From positions 1-17,379 of the forward strand of contig DMDA01000033.1 of the NCBI GenBank assembly GCA_003451595.1: a stretch of 17,379 nucleotides of DNA. Direction: 5' to 3'. The translations under genes were made by a program, and so were the position numbers. Each line of letters opens with the position of its first letter. The first letter of the stretch is position 1. Source of the DNA: Chloroflexota bacterium (GTDB lineage: Bacteria; Chloroflexota; Anaerolineae; Caldilineales; Caldilineaceae). This document shows positions 1 to 8,398 of the stretch, piece after piece. Under the pieces are notes generated by a model that worked only from the letters and a program-made list of their open reading frames with translations, ran no database searches and had not been told where the DNA came from.

Positions 1-48
1 CTCTGTTTTTCTTTTTGAACAATTCTGAATCTGCTGCCCGTTGGTCAT
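1..48 (-). CDS. Start of an unrecognised gene, cut by the window edge
   Basis: An ATG at 48-46 on the minus strand overlaps the TGA (47-45) of the gene before it in the ATGA arrangement typical of translationally coupled bacterial genes. The frame stays open for 16 codons to the window edge and begins M-T-N-G-Q-Q-I-Q. A G-rich stretch just upstream of the ATG could serve as a ribosome binding site. The fragment is too short to assign a family. If real, it is the second gene of a minus-strand operon that continues to the left. Confidence 0.4.
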   Translation of the reverse strand, partial: MTNGQQIQNCSKRKTE

Positions 49-416
49 GTCTGCCCCGCCTGGTCTGGCGCACACTGAAGTAAATTGACCTTCGTCAGCA
101 CTTGTGCGATGGCATCCAGCATCTTCTCGCCATAGGTGTGATTTTCGTCTAGCAGCTTCGTTGCCACGTCAAAATAGTTCCCCTGACCGTTATGCTGGAA
201 GGGGCCGAGCGCAATCAGGTCGATGACCTGCAAGACAAACGCTGCCTCAAATGTGATGTATATCCCTCCTTTTGGGGTTTTTTCACCTTTCAGCTTGACA
301 CATTCTTGGAAGCTGAGTACCCTCACAGCAAGATCAATTGCAAATTTGTTGCTGATATATCGAGGTGAATGGTGCTCCAGGTCTTGGTTTCCCTGCATTG
401 GCGCTTGCCCCGACAT
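45..416 (-). CDS. Unrecognised small soluble protein, about 123 residues
   Basis: I do not recognise this protein. The ATG at 416 is preferred because a GGAG (426-423) lies six bases upstream; longer alternatives begin at 428 and 446. There is no signal peptide or membrane helix. The middle of the protein (roughly residues 25-105) has a mixed, globular composition, with a motif of the form K-G-E-K-T-P-K-G-G-I-Y-I-T-F followed by hydrophobic helices. The C-terminus is Gln/Ala-rich. The start codon is directly back to back with the GTG proposed for the divergent LysM gene at 417, so the two would share all upstream control sequence. The stop overlaps the start of another minus-strand frame at 48, which supports it as a real first gene of an operon. 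Local DNA is more AT-rich than in the neighbouring genes, hinting at a different origin. Confidence 0.55.
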   Translation of the reverse strand: MSGQAPMQGNQDLEHHSPRYISNKFAIDLAVRVLSFQECVKLKGEKTPKGGIYITFEAAFVLQVIDLIALGPFQHNGQGNYFDVATKLLDENHTYGEKMLDAIAQVLTKVNLLQCAPDQAGQT

Positions 417-1988
417 GTGAATCTCCATCGTTACGGATTCCGTCATTCCACCCGCATTACATCACTGCTATTACTAGCGTTTATGTTGTCTGTTACGCCA
501 CTATACGCACAGGGACAGACGCATACTATCCAACCCGGCGAAACGTTGAGCGAGATCGCCCAGCAATATGGCGTGACGCTGACTGAATTGATGGTTGCCA
601 ACGGCATCACTGACGCCAACAGCATCTACAGCGGGCAGGAACTCGACATCCCGCAGGCATCCGCCGGCGCTGCGCAACCGCAAGCCGAATTGTCGGATAC
701 AGAAGCCCGGGCTGACTTGCCCGAAACCTACATCGTCATGACTGGCGACACGTTGACCGCCATTGCCCGCCGCTTTGATATTCCGGCCGAGACGCTGCGC
801 GCACTCAACGCAATCGACGATGCTGACACGATTCTTGTTGGGCAAACGCTACGCCTAAAGATGGCGATTCCACCGGCGACGCAGCCTGCTGAAATCGATG
901 CCGCCGCACCAGTTGTGGCGTCTACCGGTGATTCAGAACCAGCCGTGGCTGCGATCGACACGGCAGAACAGCCTGCCGTCGCCGGCGCGGCGCCAGAAAC
1001 ACCGATCGAACGGAGCGGCAACCCGGTCAGCAGCCTCAATCGCACCTACCAGGTCCGGCCTGGCGACACACTCAACCTGATTGCATTGCGGACGGGCGTA
1101 GATGCTGAGTCGTTGCGTCGGCTTAACGGCTTCCCAAGCCTCAATGCCGCGCTGAACGCCGGTCAGTCATTGATGTTGCCGGCCACGGGCGATGAACTGC
1201 GCCCGCGCAAGGCCGCGCATGAATATCAAGTCAAGTCTGGTGAAACCTTGAGCCGCATTGCCGCTGATCATGGCGTGACTCTTGGCGCGCTGTTGCAGGT
1301 CAACCGTATCGCCGATCCCAACGCCGTCTATCCGGGACAGACGCTCGTGATCCCTGGCGCTGCGACAAGCGATGCCGGCAGTGGGCTACGCTTGCAGATC
1401 GGCCCGGCGCGTAGTGGCTATTTTTATTACACCGTCCAGCCCGGCGACACGATGTCCGAAATTGCCCGCAACTTGAACACAACGATGTTGGCGATCCAGA
1501 CCTACAACAACCTACCTGATACAGAGACCGTCTACAATGGCATGGAACTGAAAATTCCCTACGGCCCACCGCCGTTGAACCTACTGTTGCCCCCCACCCC
1601 AATGTCAGGCACGCGCTTCGTTGTCAGCTTGAGTCGCCAGCAGTGTTGGGTCTACCAGGGCGACCGCATTCTCTATTCGTGGCCATGTAGCACCGGCGCA
1701 GGTGAGCGGCGCACCAAGCCCGGCAACTATGCTGTCCAGTCCAAGATTCTCAATGCCAAAAGCAAGGTATGGCAGCTTGACATGCCCTACTGGTTGGGCA
1801 TCTATGACGTTGGGCCTTACGAAAACGGGATTCATGGCCTGCCAGTGGCATGGAAGACGGGTAAGAAAATCTGGTCAGGTCTTATCGGGCAACCCGCTAC
1901 CTTTGGCTGCGCCATGCTCGATGACCAGGAAGCATCTACGCTCTTCCGCCTGGCCTTCATCGGCATGCCTGTGCATGTCATCAACTGA
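417..1988 (+). CDS. Secreted L,D-transpeptidase with five LysM domains
   Basis: Predicted envelope enzyme that binds peptidoglycan through LysM repeats and forms or modifies 3-3 type crosslinks through a YkuD domain. With the GTG at 417 the 523-residue product begins with a compact signal peptide (hydrophobic core about 15-28, end near L-Y-A-Q). An ATG at 369 would add 16 residues; a GAGG at 362-365 sits close to it, so the start is open. LysM domains lie at about 35-79, 104-147, 210-255, 268-313 and 335-381, each with a G-[DE]-T-[LM] turn, separated by Ala/Pro/Thr-rich linkers, the longest about 148-209. The YkuD domain fills about 400-523, with His473 (I-H-G-L-P) and the catalytic Cys498 in T-F-G-C-A-M. 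The family norm around that Cys is S-H-G-C-[IV]-R, so His and Arg are replaced here. The next gene starts 15 bases after the stop. Confidence 0.9.
   Translation: MNLHRYGFRHSTRITSLLLLAFMLSVTPLYAQGQTHTIQPGETLSEIAQQYGVTLTELMVANGITDANSIYSGQELDIPQASAGAAQPQAELSDTEARADLPETYIVMTGDTLTAIARRFDIPAETLRALNAIDDADTILVGQTLRLKMAIPPATQPAEIDAAAPVVASTGDSEPAVAAIDTAEQPAVAGAAPETPIERSGNPVSSLNRTYQVRPGDTLNLIALRTGVDAESLRRLNGFPSLNAALNAGQSLMLPATGDELRPRKAAHEYQVKSGETLSRIAADHGVTLGALLQVNRIADPNAVYPGQTLVIPGAATSDAGSGLRLQIGPARSGYFYYTVQPGDTMSEIARNLNTTMLAIQTYNNLPDTETVYNGMELKIPYGPPPLNLLLPPTPMSGTRFVVSLSRQQCWVYQGDRILYSWPCSTGAGERRTKPGNYAVQSKILNAKSKVWQLDMPYWLGIYDVGPYENGIHGLPVAWKTGKKIWSGLIGQPATFGCAMLDDQEASTLFRLAFIGMPVHVIN
423..426 (-). 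promoter_or_regulatory. Ribosome binding site that decides the start at 416
   Basis: On the minus strand this reads GGAG, followed by six bases and then the ATG at 416. Neither alternative ATG (428 or 446) has a comparable site, so this favours the shorter product. Confidence 0.45.
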
Positions 1989-2003
1989 GCGAGCCTGCAA
2001 ACA

Positions 2004-3050
2004 GTGAACACACCAGAAACCGTTGCATCCGCGCGTTTGTCGGCAGGCAAGCTGCCGCATACCATGCTGGCCGCCCTGTTGGCAGATCTGCCAACTCAAG
2101 ACGCGCAACTGTTGCTTGGCCCCCAGGTTGGTGAAGATGCGGCGGTGATCGATTTCGACGCCAGTAGTGATCGCCTGCTGGTGGTGAAAAGTGACCCCAT
2201 CACCTTTGCCACCGACCAGATCGGCTTCTACGCTGTAAACATCTGCGCTAACGACCTGGCAGTGACCGGTGCGACTCCGCGCTTCTTCCTGCCGACTGTG
2301 CTACTGCCCGCAGGCGTCGCCGACTTCGAAATGGCGCGTGCGATCTTCGACCAGATCGGGCAGGCATGCCGTGCGTTGGGCATCGTGGTGGCGGGCGGAC
2401 ATAGCGAAGTGACGCCTTCGGTAAACCAGCCGGTTGTCTCTGGGGCAATGCTGGGCGAAGCGCTGCGCACACATTATGTACGTAGTGGCGGCTGCCAGGT
2501 CGGTGATGTTGTGCTGTTGGCTGGCGCTATCCCCATTGAAGGAACGAGCATTATTGCCAGGGAGATGCGCAACCATTTGCTCGATGATGGCTGGAACGCA
2601 ACAGAATTGGATGAAGCGGCCAACTATCTTTTTTCTCCTGGCATCAGCGTGCTCAAACCAGCGTTGGCGGCGGCGCACGCCGGGCTAGTCACGGCCATGC
2701 ATGACCCAACCGAAGGCGGGCTGGCGACAGGGATTGCTGAATTGGCGATGGCGTCTGAAACCAGCGTGGAAATCGACCTTGACCGGATTCCGATTCCTGA
2801 CTTGAGCCGGCGGTTATGTGCAGCATTTGATCTTGACCCACTGGGCGCGCTTGCCTCCGGTGCGCTATTGGCGACGGCAGCGCCGCAACACGTTGACGCC
2901 TTGCTGCGCTTGTGGTCGGCAATTGGCTGGCCCGCCGTTGTAATCGGTCGAGTAGTGGCGTCGGGAGAAGGTCTACACGCACGGCGTCATGGGCAGACTG
3001 TCGCCTTTCCCACTTTTGGCGCGGATGAAATCACCAGGCTCTGGCGCTAG
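2004..3050 (+). CDS. HypE-like / AIR-synthase-related (PurM-fold) protein
   Basis: Protein of 348 residues of the PurM/HypE/ThiL/SelD superfamily, which binds ATP and acts on small-molecule or thiocarboxamide-type substrates. Visible family motifs are G-E-D-A-A-V-I (43-49), a D65-containing S-D-P-I-T-F segment, C-A-N-D-L-A (81-86), A-G-G-H-S-E-V-T (130-137) and H-D-P-T-E-G-G-L (233-240). True HypE ends in a conserved P-R-I-C whose Cys carries the carbamoyl/cyano group; this protein ends in T-R-L-W-R without a Cys, and no other hyp genes are nearby. I therefore call it HypE-like with unknown substrate rather than a hydrogenase maturase. The GTG at 2004 is chosen because the A-G-K-L-P N-terminal motif precedes the first in-frame ATG (2064). 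Only 15 bases separate it from the L,D-transpeptidase gene, so cotranscription is likely. It is soluble. Confidence 0.82.
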   Translation: MNTPETVASARLSAGKLPHTMLAALLADLPTQDAQLLLGPQVGEDAAVIDFDASSDRLLVVKSDPITFATDQIGFYAVNICANDLAVTGATPRFFLPTVLLPAGVADFEMARAIFDQIGQACRALGIVVAGGHSEVTPSVNQPVVSGAMLGEALRTHYVRSGGCQVGDVVLLAGAIPIEGTSIIAREMRNHLLDDGWNATELDEAANYLFSPGISVLKPALAAAHAGLVTAMHDPTEGGLATGIAELAMASETSVEIDLDRIPIPDLSRRLCAAFDLDPLGALASGALLATAAPQHVDALLRLWSAIGWPAVVIGRVVASGEGLHARRHGQTVAFPTFGADEITRLWR

Positions 3051-3072
3051 CACCAGGATGACACAGTTTCTA

Positions 3073-3104
3073 CGTGCGCCACTTCCAACCGGGAGTGGCG
3101 CACG
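3073..3104 (+). terminator. Strong 14-bp hairpin after the HypE-like gene
   Basis: Bases 3073-3086 pair with 3091-3104 over 14 positions, with one G-U pair and an AACC loop at 3087-3090. It begins 23 bases after the stop codon at 3050, where a terminator would be expected. No U-run follows (the next bases are CGCGTTAATA), so it may act as a factor-dependent terminator or an mRNA 3'-end stabiliser rather than a classic intrinsic terminator. The rest of the 138-base gap to the next gene shows no clear promoter. Confidence 0.55.
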
Positions 3105-3188
3105 CGCGTTAATAGAAGATGAAAATTGCGTACAAAGCTAGGCGCCGACTCTCACGAACGCGACAGAGTGTGGCATGATAGATAGGAT

Positions 3189-5579
3189 ATGATCCGAGTC
3201 CGTTGGTATAAAGTCATCAGCGACCTGTGGAGTCACCGCACGCGCACGCTGATTGTGTCGCTGGCGGTGGCGGTGGGCGTCTATGCTGTCGGCGCCATCA
3301 TGGCAACGCAGACGTTGATGCTGCGCGAGTTCCACAGCGATCGCAACGATGCCCAACTGGCTGAGGCCATCCTCTACACGCAACCCTTCGATGCCGAACT
3401 GGCGGAACGTGTGCAAGAGGAAATTCCCGGCGTTATCGCTGCCGAGGGGCGCGAGTCGCTGCGGGCGCGCGTCCCCGTAGACGGCGAAACCCGCTACGGC
3501 ATCGAGATTGTAGCGATTGATGATTTTGCGACAATGCGCGTGGACAGCTATCCCTTCATCGAAGGGCGTTGGCCCGATGCCAAGAACGAGATCATGCTTG
3601 AGCACATGGGGTTGGCCTTGCTCGGCGTTGCCATCGGCGACACCATTACCATCGAATTGCCGGACGACACGCAAAAGCACTTTGTTGTTACTGGCGTTAT
3701 GCATGATCCGACCTATCCTAGCCCAGAGATCACCGGTTTCACCACTGCGGCAGTGACGCCGGCAGGGATGGAATATCTCGGCGGACTACCACTTTTCACT
3801 GAGCTGCGGCTGCGACTGGATGACGCTGTGGTCGCGTCGCAGGGGGCGCAGGGCATCGTTGACGCCGTCCAAGATCGCATCGAGAAGAGTGGGCGCACTG
3901 TGGTGGGGCGCACGATCATCGGCAAGTCGATCATCGAGTCGATTGTCAATACAGCAGTGATGATCCTCTCCTTTTTTGGCTGGATCATCCTGTTGTTGTC
4001 TGCTTTCCTGGTGATCAATACGATTTCGGCGCTGATCGCACAACAGGTCAACCAGATCGGCATCATGAAGCTGGTCGGGGCTGGACGCGGCGAGATGGTG
4101 GCGATGTACCTGACGTTGGTGCTTGTCTACGGCATTCTCGCCTTTTCCATTGCAATCCCGCTGGCAGTGTTGACGGCGCAATACCTGATGACCGACCTGA
4201 TTGCACCGCTAGTCAATCTGCGCCCGGAGAGCCTGGCATTGCCCTGGTGGCTTTATGCGATGATGGTGGCGATAGGCGTCTTGATCCCGGTGCTGGCAGG
4301 GGTGTTGCCGGTATGGCAAGGCACGCGCATCACGACCTATGCGGCGCTTAACGAGTTGGGCATGCAGACGGGAACTGCGGCGGGCGGCTTTTTTGAGCGG
4401 ATGCTGGCGCGCTTGCCCAAACGTTGGCTTCAGCGCCCCCTGGTGCTGGCGGTGCGTAACACACTACGCCACAAGGGGCGGCTGTTGCGCACGATGATCG
4501 TCATGATCCTGGGAACATCGCTCTTCATCGCCGTGATCTCGGTGCGCGTTTCTGTGGACACCACGCAAGCCGACTTTCTGCGCTATCATCAATACGATGT
4601 GCAGGTGCAGTTTCAGGAAGCGCATCGCATCGCTCGGCTGGAACAGGCAGCGTTGACTGTGCCTGGCGTCGTTCGTGTGGAGGCTCGGACGTTCGGCAGC
4701 GCCAGTCGCACGCGCCCCGACGGTGTAGAGAGCAACCGCTATCAGGTGATAGGGGTGCCCGAAGGCTCGACGATGATCGACCCGATCGTGCAGGCGGGGC
4801 GTTGGCTGCGCCCAGACGATGAGTATGCCGTGGTGATCAACGCTACGGTCGCTCAGGACGAGCCGGATGTGCAGGTCGGCGATACGATTGTGCTCAAGAT
4901 GAATGATCGTGAACGCACCTGGCAGGTGGTGGGCATCGTCGGCGCCGACGCACAAGGACCGAAGATCTTTATGAACCGCACCGTCTTCGGTTACGAAAAC
5001 CGGCTCCCCAACCGCGCCAATAGTGTGCAGGTGCTTACCGAGACGCACGACCTGTTGGGACAAAAGACGATGGAGTCAACTCTCCTGCGCCACTTCGAGA
5101 AGTTGGGCTATGCCGTCCTCACGACGCGCACCACACAAACGCTCAATTCCCAAAATGGGCTGATGTTCGACATTATTGTCGGTTTTTTGATTCTGAACGC
5201 CGTGCTGCTGGGATTAGTGGGCAGCCTGGGGTTATCGACGACGATGGGGATTAACATGCTAGAGCGCATCCGCGAGATCGGCGTGTTGCGCGCCATCGGT
5301 GCGTCCAACAGCGCCATTCGCCGCATTGTGCTGCTGGAAGGTCTGGTGATCGCCACGCTAAGCTGGATCATTGGCTTTGCGCTCTCCTACCCGGTGGCGC
5401 AAGTGATGAGTGAGCAGATCGGCGTGGCGCTGCTCGATACGCCACTCTCGTTTACCTACGCATTGCCCGCCGCCATCATCTGGTTCTTTGTGCTGCTTCT
5501 GCTCGCCGTTGCCGCCAGCCTGGGGCCAGCGCGCAATGCCGTGCGGTTGACCATCCGCGAGGTGCTGGCTTATGAGTAA
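3189..5579 (+). CDS. FtsX/MacB-type ABC transporter permease, fused double module
   Basis: Membrane permease of 796 residues in the FtsX/LolE/MacB family, which couples cytoplasmic ATP hydrolysis to work on the outer side of the membrane (lipoprotein or peptide extrusion, enzyme activation). It contains two FtsX modules in one chain. Module one has an entry helix at about 20-40, an extracytoplasmic domain at about 45-245, and three helices at about 254-284, 304-334 and 352-376. Module two has an entry helix at about 432-452, an outer domain at about 455-655, and helices at about 658-686, 711-737 and 757-780. Each core holds the family coupling motif: I-G-I-M-K-L-V-G-A near 290-298 and I-G-V-L-R-A-I-G-A near 697-705. 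The ATG has a weak AGGA (3184-3187). The stop overlaps the next gene by 8 bases, and two ATPases follow. The substrate cannot be deduced. Confidence 0.92.
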   Translation: MIRVRWYKVISDLWSHRTRTLIVSLAVAVGVYAVGAIMATQTLMLREFHSDRNDAQLAEAILYTQPFDAELAERVQEEIPGVIAAEGRESLRARVPVDGETRYGIEIVAIDDFATMRVDSYPFIEGRWPDAKNEIMLEHMGLALLGVAIGDTITIELPDDTQKHFVVTGVMHDPTYPSPEITGFTTAAVTPAGMEYLGGLPLFTELRLRLDDAVVASQGAQGIVDAVQDRIEKSGRTVVGRTIIGKSIIESIVNTAVMILSFFGWIILLLSAFLVINTISALIAQQVNQIGIMKLVGAGRGEMVAMYLTLVLVYGILAFSIAIPLAVLTAQYLMTDLIAPLVNLRPESLALPWWLYAMMVAIGVLIPVLAGVLPVWQGTRITTYAALNELGMQTGTAAGGFFERMLARLPKRWLQRPLVLAVRNTLRHKGRLLRTMIVMILGTSLFIAVISVRVSVDTTQADFLRYHQYDVQVQFQEAHRIARLEQAALTVPGVVRVEARTFGSASRTRPDGVESNRYQVIGVPEGSTMIDPIVQAGRWLRPDDEYAVVINATVAQDEPDVQVGDTIVLKMNDRERTWQVVGIVGADAQGPKIFMNRTVFGYENRLPNRANSVQVLTETHDLLGQKTMESTLLRHFEKLGYAVLTTRTTQTLNSQNGLMFDIIVGFLILNAVLLGLVGSLGLSTTMGINMLERIREIGVLRAIGASNSAIRRIVLLEGLVIATLSWIIGFALSYPVAQVMSEQIGVALLDTPLSFTYALPAAIIWFFVLLLLAVAASLGPARNAVRLTIREVLAYE
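5559..5564 (+). promoter_or_regulatory. Ribosome binding site for the first ATPase
   Basis: GAGGTG lies seven bases before the ATG at 5572, inside the end of the permease gene. It fixes that start and indicates coupled translation across the 8-base gene overlap. Confidence 0.6.
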
Positions 5580-6324
5580 GGGCAAGAGCAACGAGCCGCT
5601 AATTGTAGTCAAGGGGTTACAAAAGGCCTATCGCACTCCGGCCGGTGACTTCTACGCGCTCAAAGGGATCGACCTGGAAATCTGGCCAGGGGAGTTCGTG
5701 GCCTTGCTCGGACGCTCTGGCGCCGGAAAATCGACGCTGATCAACATGTTGACAGGCATCGACCGCCCCACTGCTGGCGAAATTTGGATCGGCGGTCAGG
5801 CCATTCATCGAATGAGCGAAGGCAAATTGACGCGGTGGCGCGGGCGCGAAGTGGGCGTCGTTTTCCAATCCTTCCAGCTCATGCCCATGCTCACCTGCGC
5901 CCAGAATGTGATGCTGCCGATGGACTTCGCCAACCGCTACGGCACGCCACGCCGTCAATATGCGCGGGCGCGTGAACTGCTGGCGGCGGTGGATATTGCC
6001 ATGCACGCCGACAAGCTGCCTGCCGCCGTCTCTGGCGGGCAACGGCAACGGGTGGCAATCGCACGCGCGCTGGCGAATGATCCCACCTTTCTGGCTGCAG
6101 ATGAGCCGACCGGCAACCTTGATTCGCGCACGGCGGAAGCAGTCTTTAGCGTCTTTCAACAACTGGTGGCGGCAGGCAAGACTATTTTCATGGCAACACA
6201 TGATCGAGATTTGGCGGCGCGTGTTTCGCGGGTGTTGCACATCGAGGATGGGCTGATTGTGGAGGACACGCGGCCGGCGTCGCCAGCGGAGGGATACGAA
6301 CTTGTGGCGCAAATGGAGGCATAA
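5572..6324 (+). CDS. ABC transporter ATPase (LolD/MacB type), first of two
   Basis: Cytoplasmic ATPase of 250 residues that powers the adjacent FtsX-type permease. All motifs of the LolD/MacB/FtsE class are intact: Walker A G-R-S-G-A-G-K-S-T (47-55), Q-loop V-F-Q-S-F-Q (97-102), signature V-S-G-G-Q-R-Q-R (153-160), Walker B with catalytic Glu F-L-A-A-D-E-P-T-G-N-L-D (173-184) and the switch His in A-T-H (208-210). The length is slightly above the usual 220-235, because of a short C-terminal tail. The ATG overlaps the permease stop by 8 bases. The following ATPase gene starts inside this gene's 3' end, so all three are one transcription unit. The second ATPase shares much of the sequence, including T-P-A-G-x-F near residue 22, consistent with a tandem duplication. 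Confidence 0.95.
   Translation: MSKGKSNEPLIVVKGLQKAYRTPAGDFYALKGIDLEIWPGEFVALLGRSGAGKSTLINMLTGIDRPTAGEIWIGGQAIHRMSEGKLTRWRGREVGVVFQSFQLMPMLTCAQNVMLPMDFANRYGTPRRQYARARELLAAVDIAMHADKLPAAVSGGQRQRVAIARALANDPTFLAADEPTGNLDSRTAEAVFSVFQQLVAAGKTIFMATHDRDLAARVSRVLHIEDGLIVEDTRPASPAEGYELVAQMEA
6288..6293 (+). promoter_or_regulatory. Ribosome binding site that decides a TTG start
   Basis: GGAGGG lies eight bases before the in-frame TTG at 6302. No in-frame ATG or GTG exists between here and the conserved N-terminal strand of the second ATPase, so this site is the best evidence for the start. Confidence 0.6.
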
Positions 6325-7063
6325 CGGGGCTCATCGTGGCGTTGGCGTCAACGGCGCGGCGCCGCTGGGGCTGACTAGCCGCGCCATCATCGATCTGCGC
6401 GACGTTGTCAAGGTCTATGCAACGCCCGCCGGTCCCTTCACCGCGCTCAAAGGCATTAACCTGACCGTCGATCGTGGCGAGTTCCTGGCTGTCGTCGGCA
6501 AGTCAGGCAGCGGCAAGTCTACGCTCATCAACATGTTCACCGGCATCGACCACCCCACCGCTGGCGAAGTGATCGTCGCCGACACGCCGATTCGCCACTT
6601 GGACGAGGGCAAGATGGCGGAGTGGCGCGGGCGCACGATGGGCATTGTCTTCCAGTTCTTCCAGTTGCTGCCCACGCTCACCGTCGTCGAGAATGTGATG
6701 ATCCCGATGGATTTGGCGGGGATGTATGGGTTGAGTGAGCGCCACGACCGCGCCATGTATTTGTTGGAGCAGATGGGCATGGCTGACGATGCCAACAAGT
6801 TCCCGGCGGTGCTCTCCACCGGGCAGGCGCAACGCGCCGCCATTGCCCGCGCCCTGGCCAACGACCCGCCTATCCTCGTCGCTGATGAGCCGACCGGCAA
6901 CCTGGACACGCGTAACGCCGAGATTGTCTTCGAACTTTTTGCGTCGTTGGCGGCTGCGGGCAAGACGATTGTGATGGTGACGCATGACGATGAATTGGCG
7001 CAGCGTGTGCCGCGCACCGTGACCATCGCCGACGGACTGATCGTGGACGAAGTGCGGCGGTAG
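6302..7063 (+). CDS. ABC transporter ATPase, second of two, degenerate signature
   Basis: Second cytoplasmic ATPase of the FtsX-type system, 253 residues from the TTG at 6302 (another TTG at 6257 would give 268). It overlaps the first ATPase by 23 bases in a different frame. Motifs: Walker A G-K-S-G-S-G-K-S-T (66-74), Q-loop V-F-Q-F-F-Q (from about 116), signature L-S-T-G-Q-A-Q-R (171-178), Walker B I-L-V-A-D-E-P-T-G-N-L-D (191-202), switch His228. The signature has Thr where the class has Gly (L-S-G-G-Q), and Ala follows the Gln, while the first ATPase is canonical. With a permease that fuses two FtsX modules, the simplest reading is a heterodimer of two ATPases with one weakened ATP site; that is inference. 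Residues 1-25, before the first conserved strand, are basic and unrelated to the family and may mark an untidy start. Confidence 0.9.
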   Translation: MWRKWRHNGAHRGVGVNGAAPLGLTSRAIIDLRDVVKVYATPAGPFTALKGINLTVDRGEFLAVVGKSGSGKSTLINMFTGIDHPTAGEVIVADTPIRHLDEGKMAEWRGRTMGIVFQFFQLLPTLTVVENVMIPMDLAGMYGLSERHDRAMYLLEQMGMADDANKFPAVLSTGQAQRAAIARALANDPPILVADEPTGNLDTRNAEIVFELFASLAAAGKTIVMVTHDDELAQRVPRTVTIADGLIVDEVRR

Positions 7064-7135
7064 CTCCTACACCTGGGCGTGCCAGAAACAGACTGTGGCG
7101 CTAATCCCTGTCCGGCGCGCGATACGTAGGCTGCG
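7064..7135. other. Short gap between convergent operons, weak inverted repeat
   Basis: The ABC operon and the minus-strand glycan operon converge here with 72 bases between their stops. The only structure I see is a 7-bp inverted repeat, CGGCGCG at 7113-7119 with CGCGCCG at 7140-7146, whose right arm lies in the end of the aminotransferase gene. There is no U-run, so it is at most a weak bidirectional terminator. Confidence 0.25.
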
Positions 7136-8368
<1,233 letters not shown>

Positions 8369-8398
8369 AGTTCAGCAATTCCTTTGATTCTATCAATT

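Noticed and set aside
2004..3050. Genuine hydrogenase maturation HypE
   Set aside because: The essential C-terminal cysteine motif is missing and no hypABCDF or hydrogenase gene is in the window.
4464..5063. 199-codon minus-strand frame opposite the permease
   Set aside because: It is antisense to an FtsX protein with both coupling motifs and shows no domain or ribosome site of its own.
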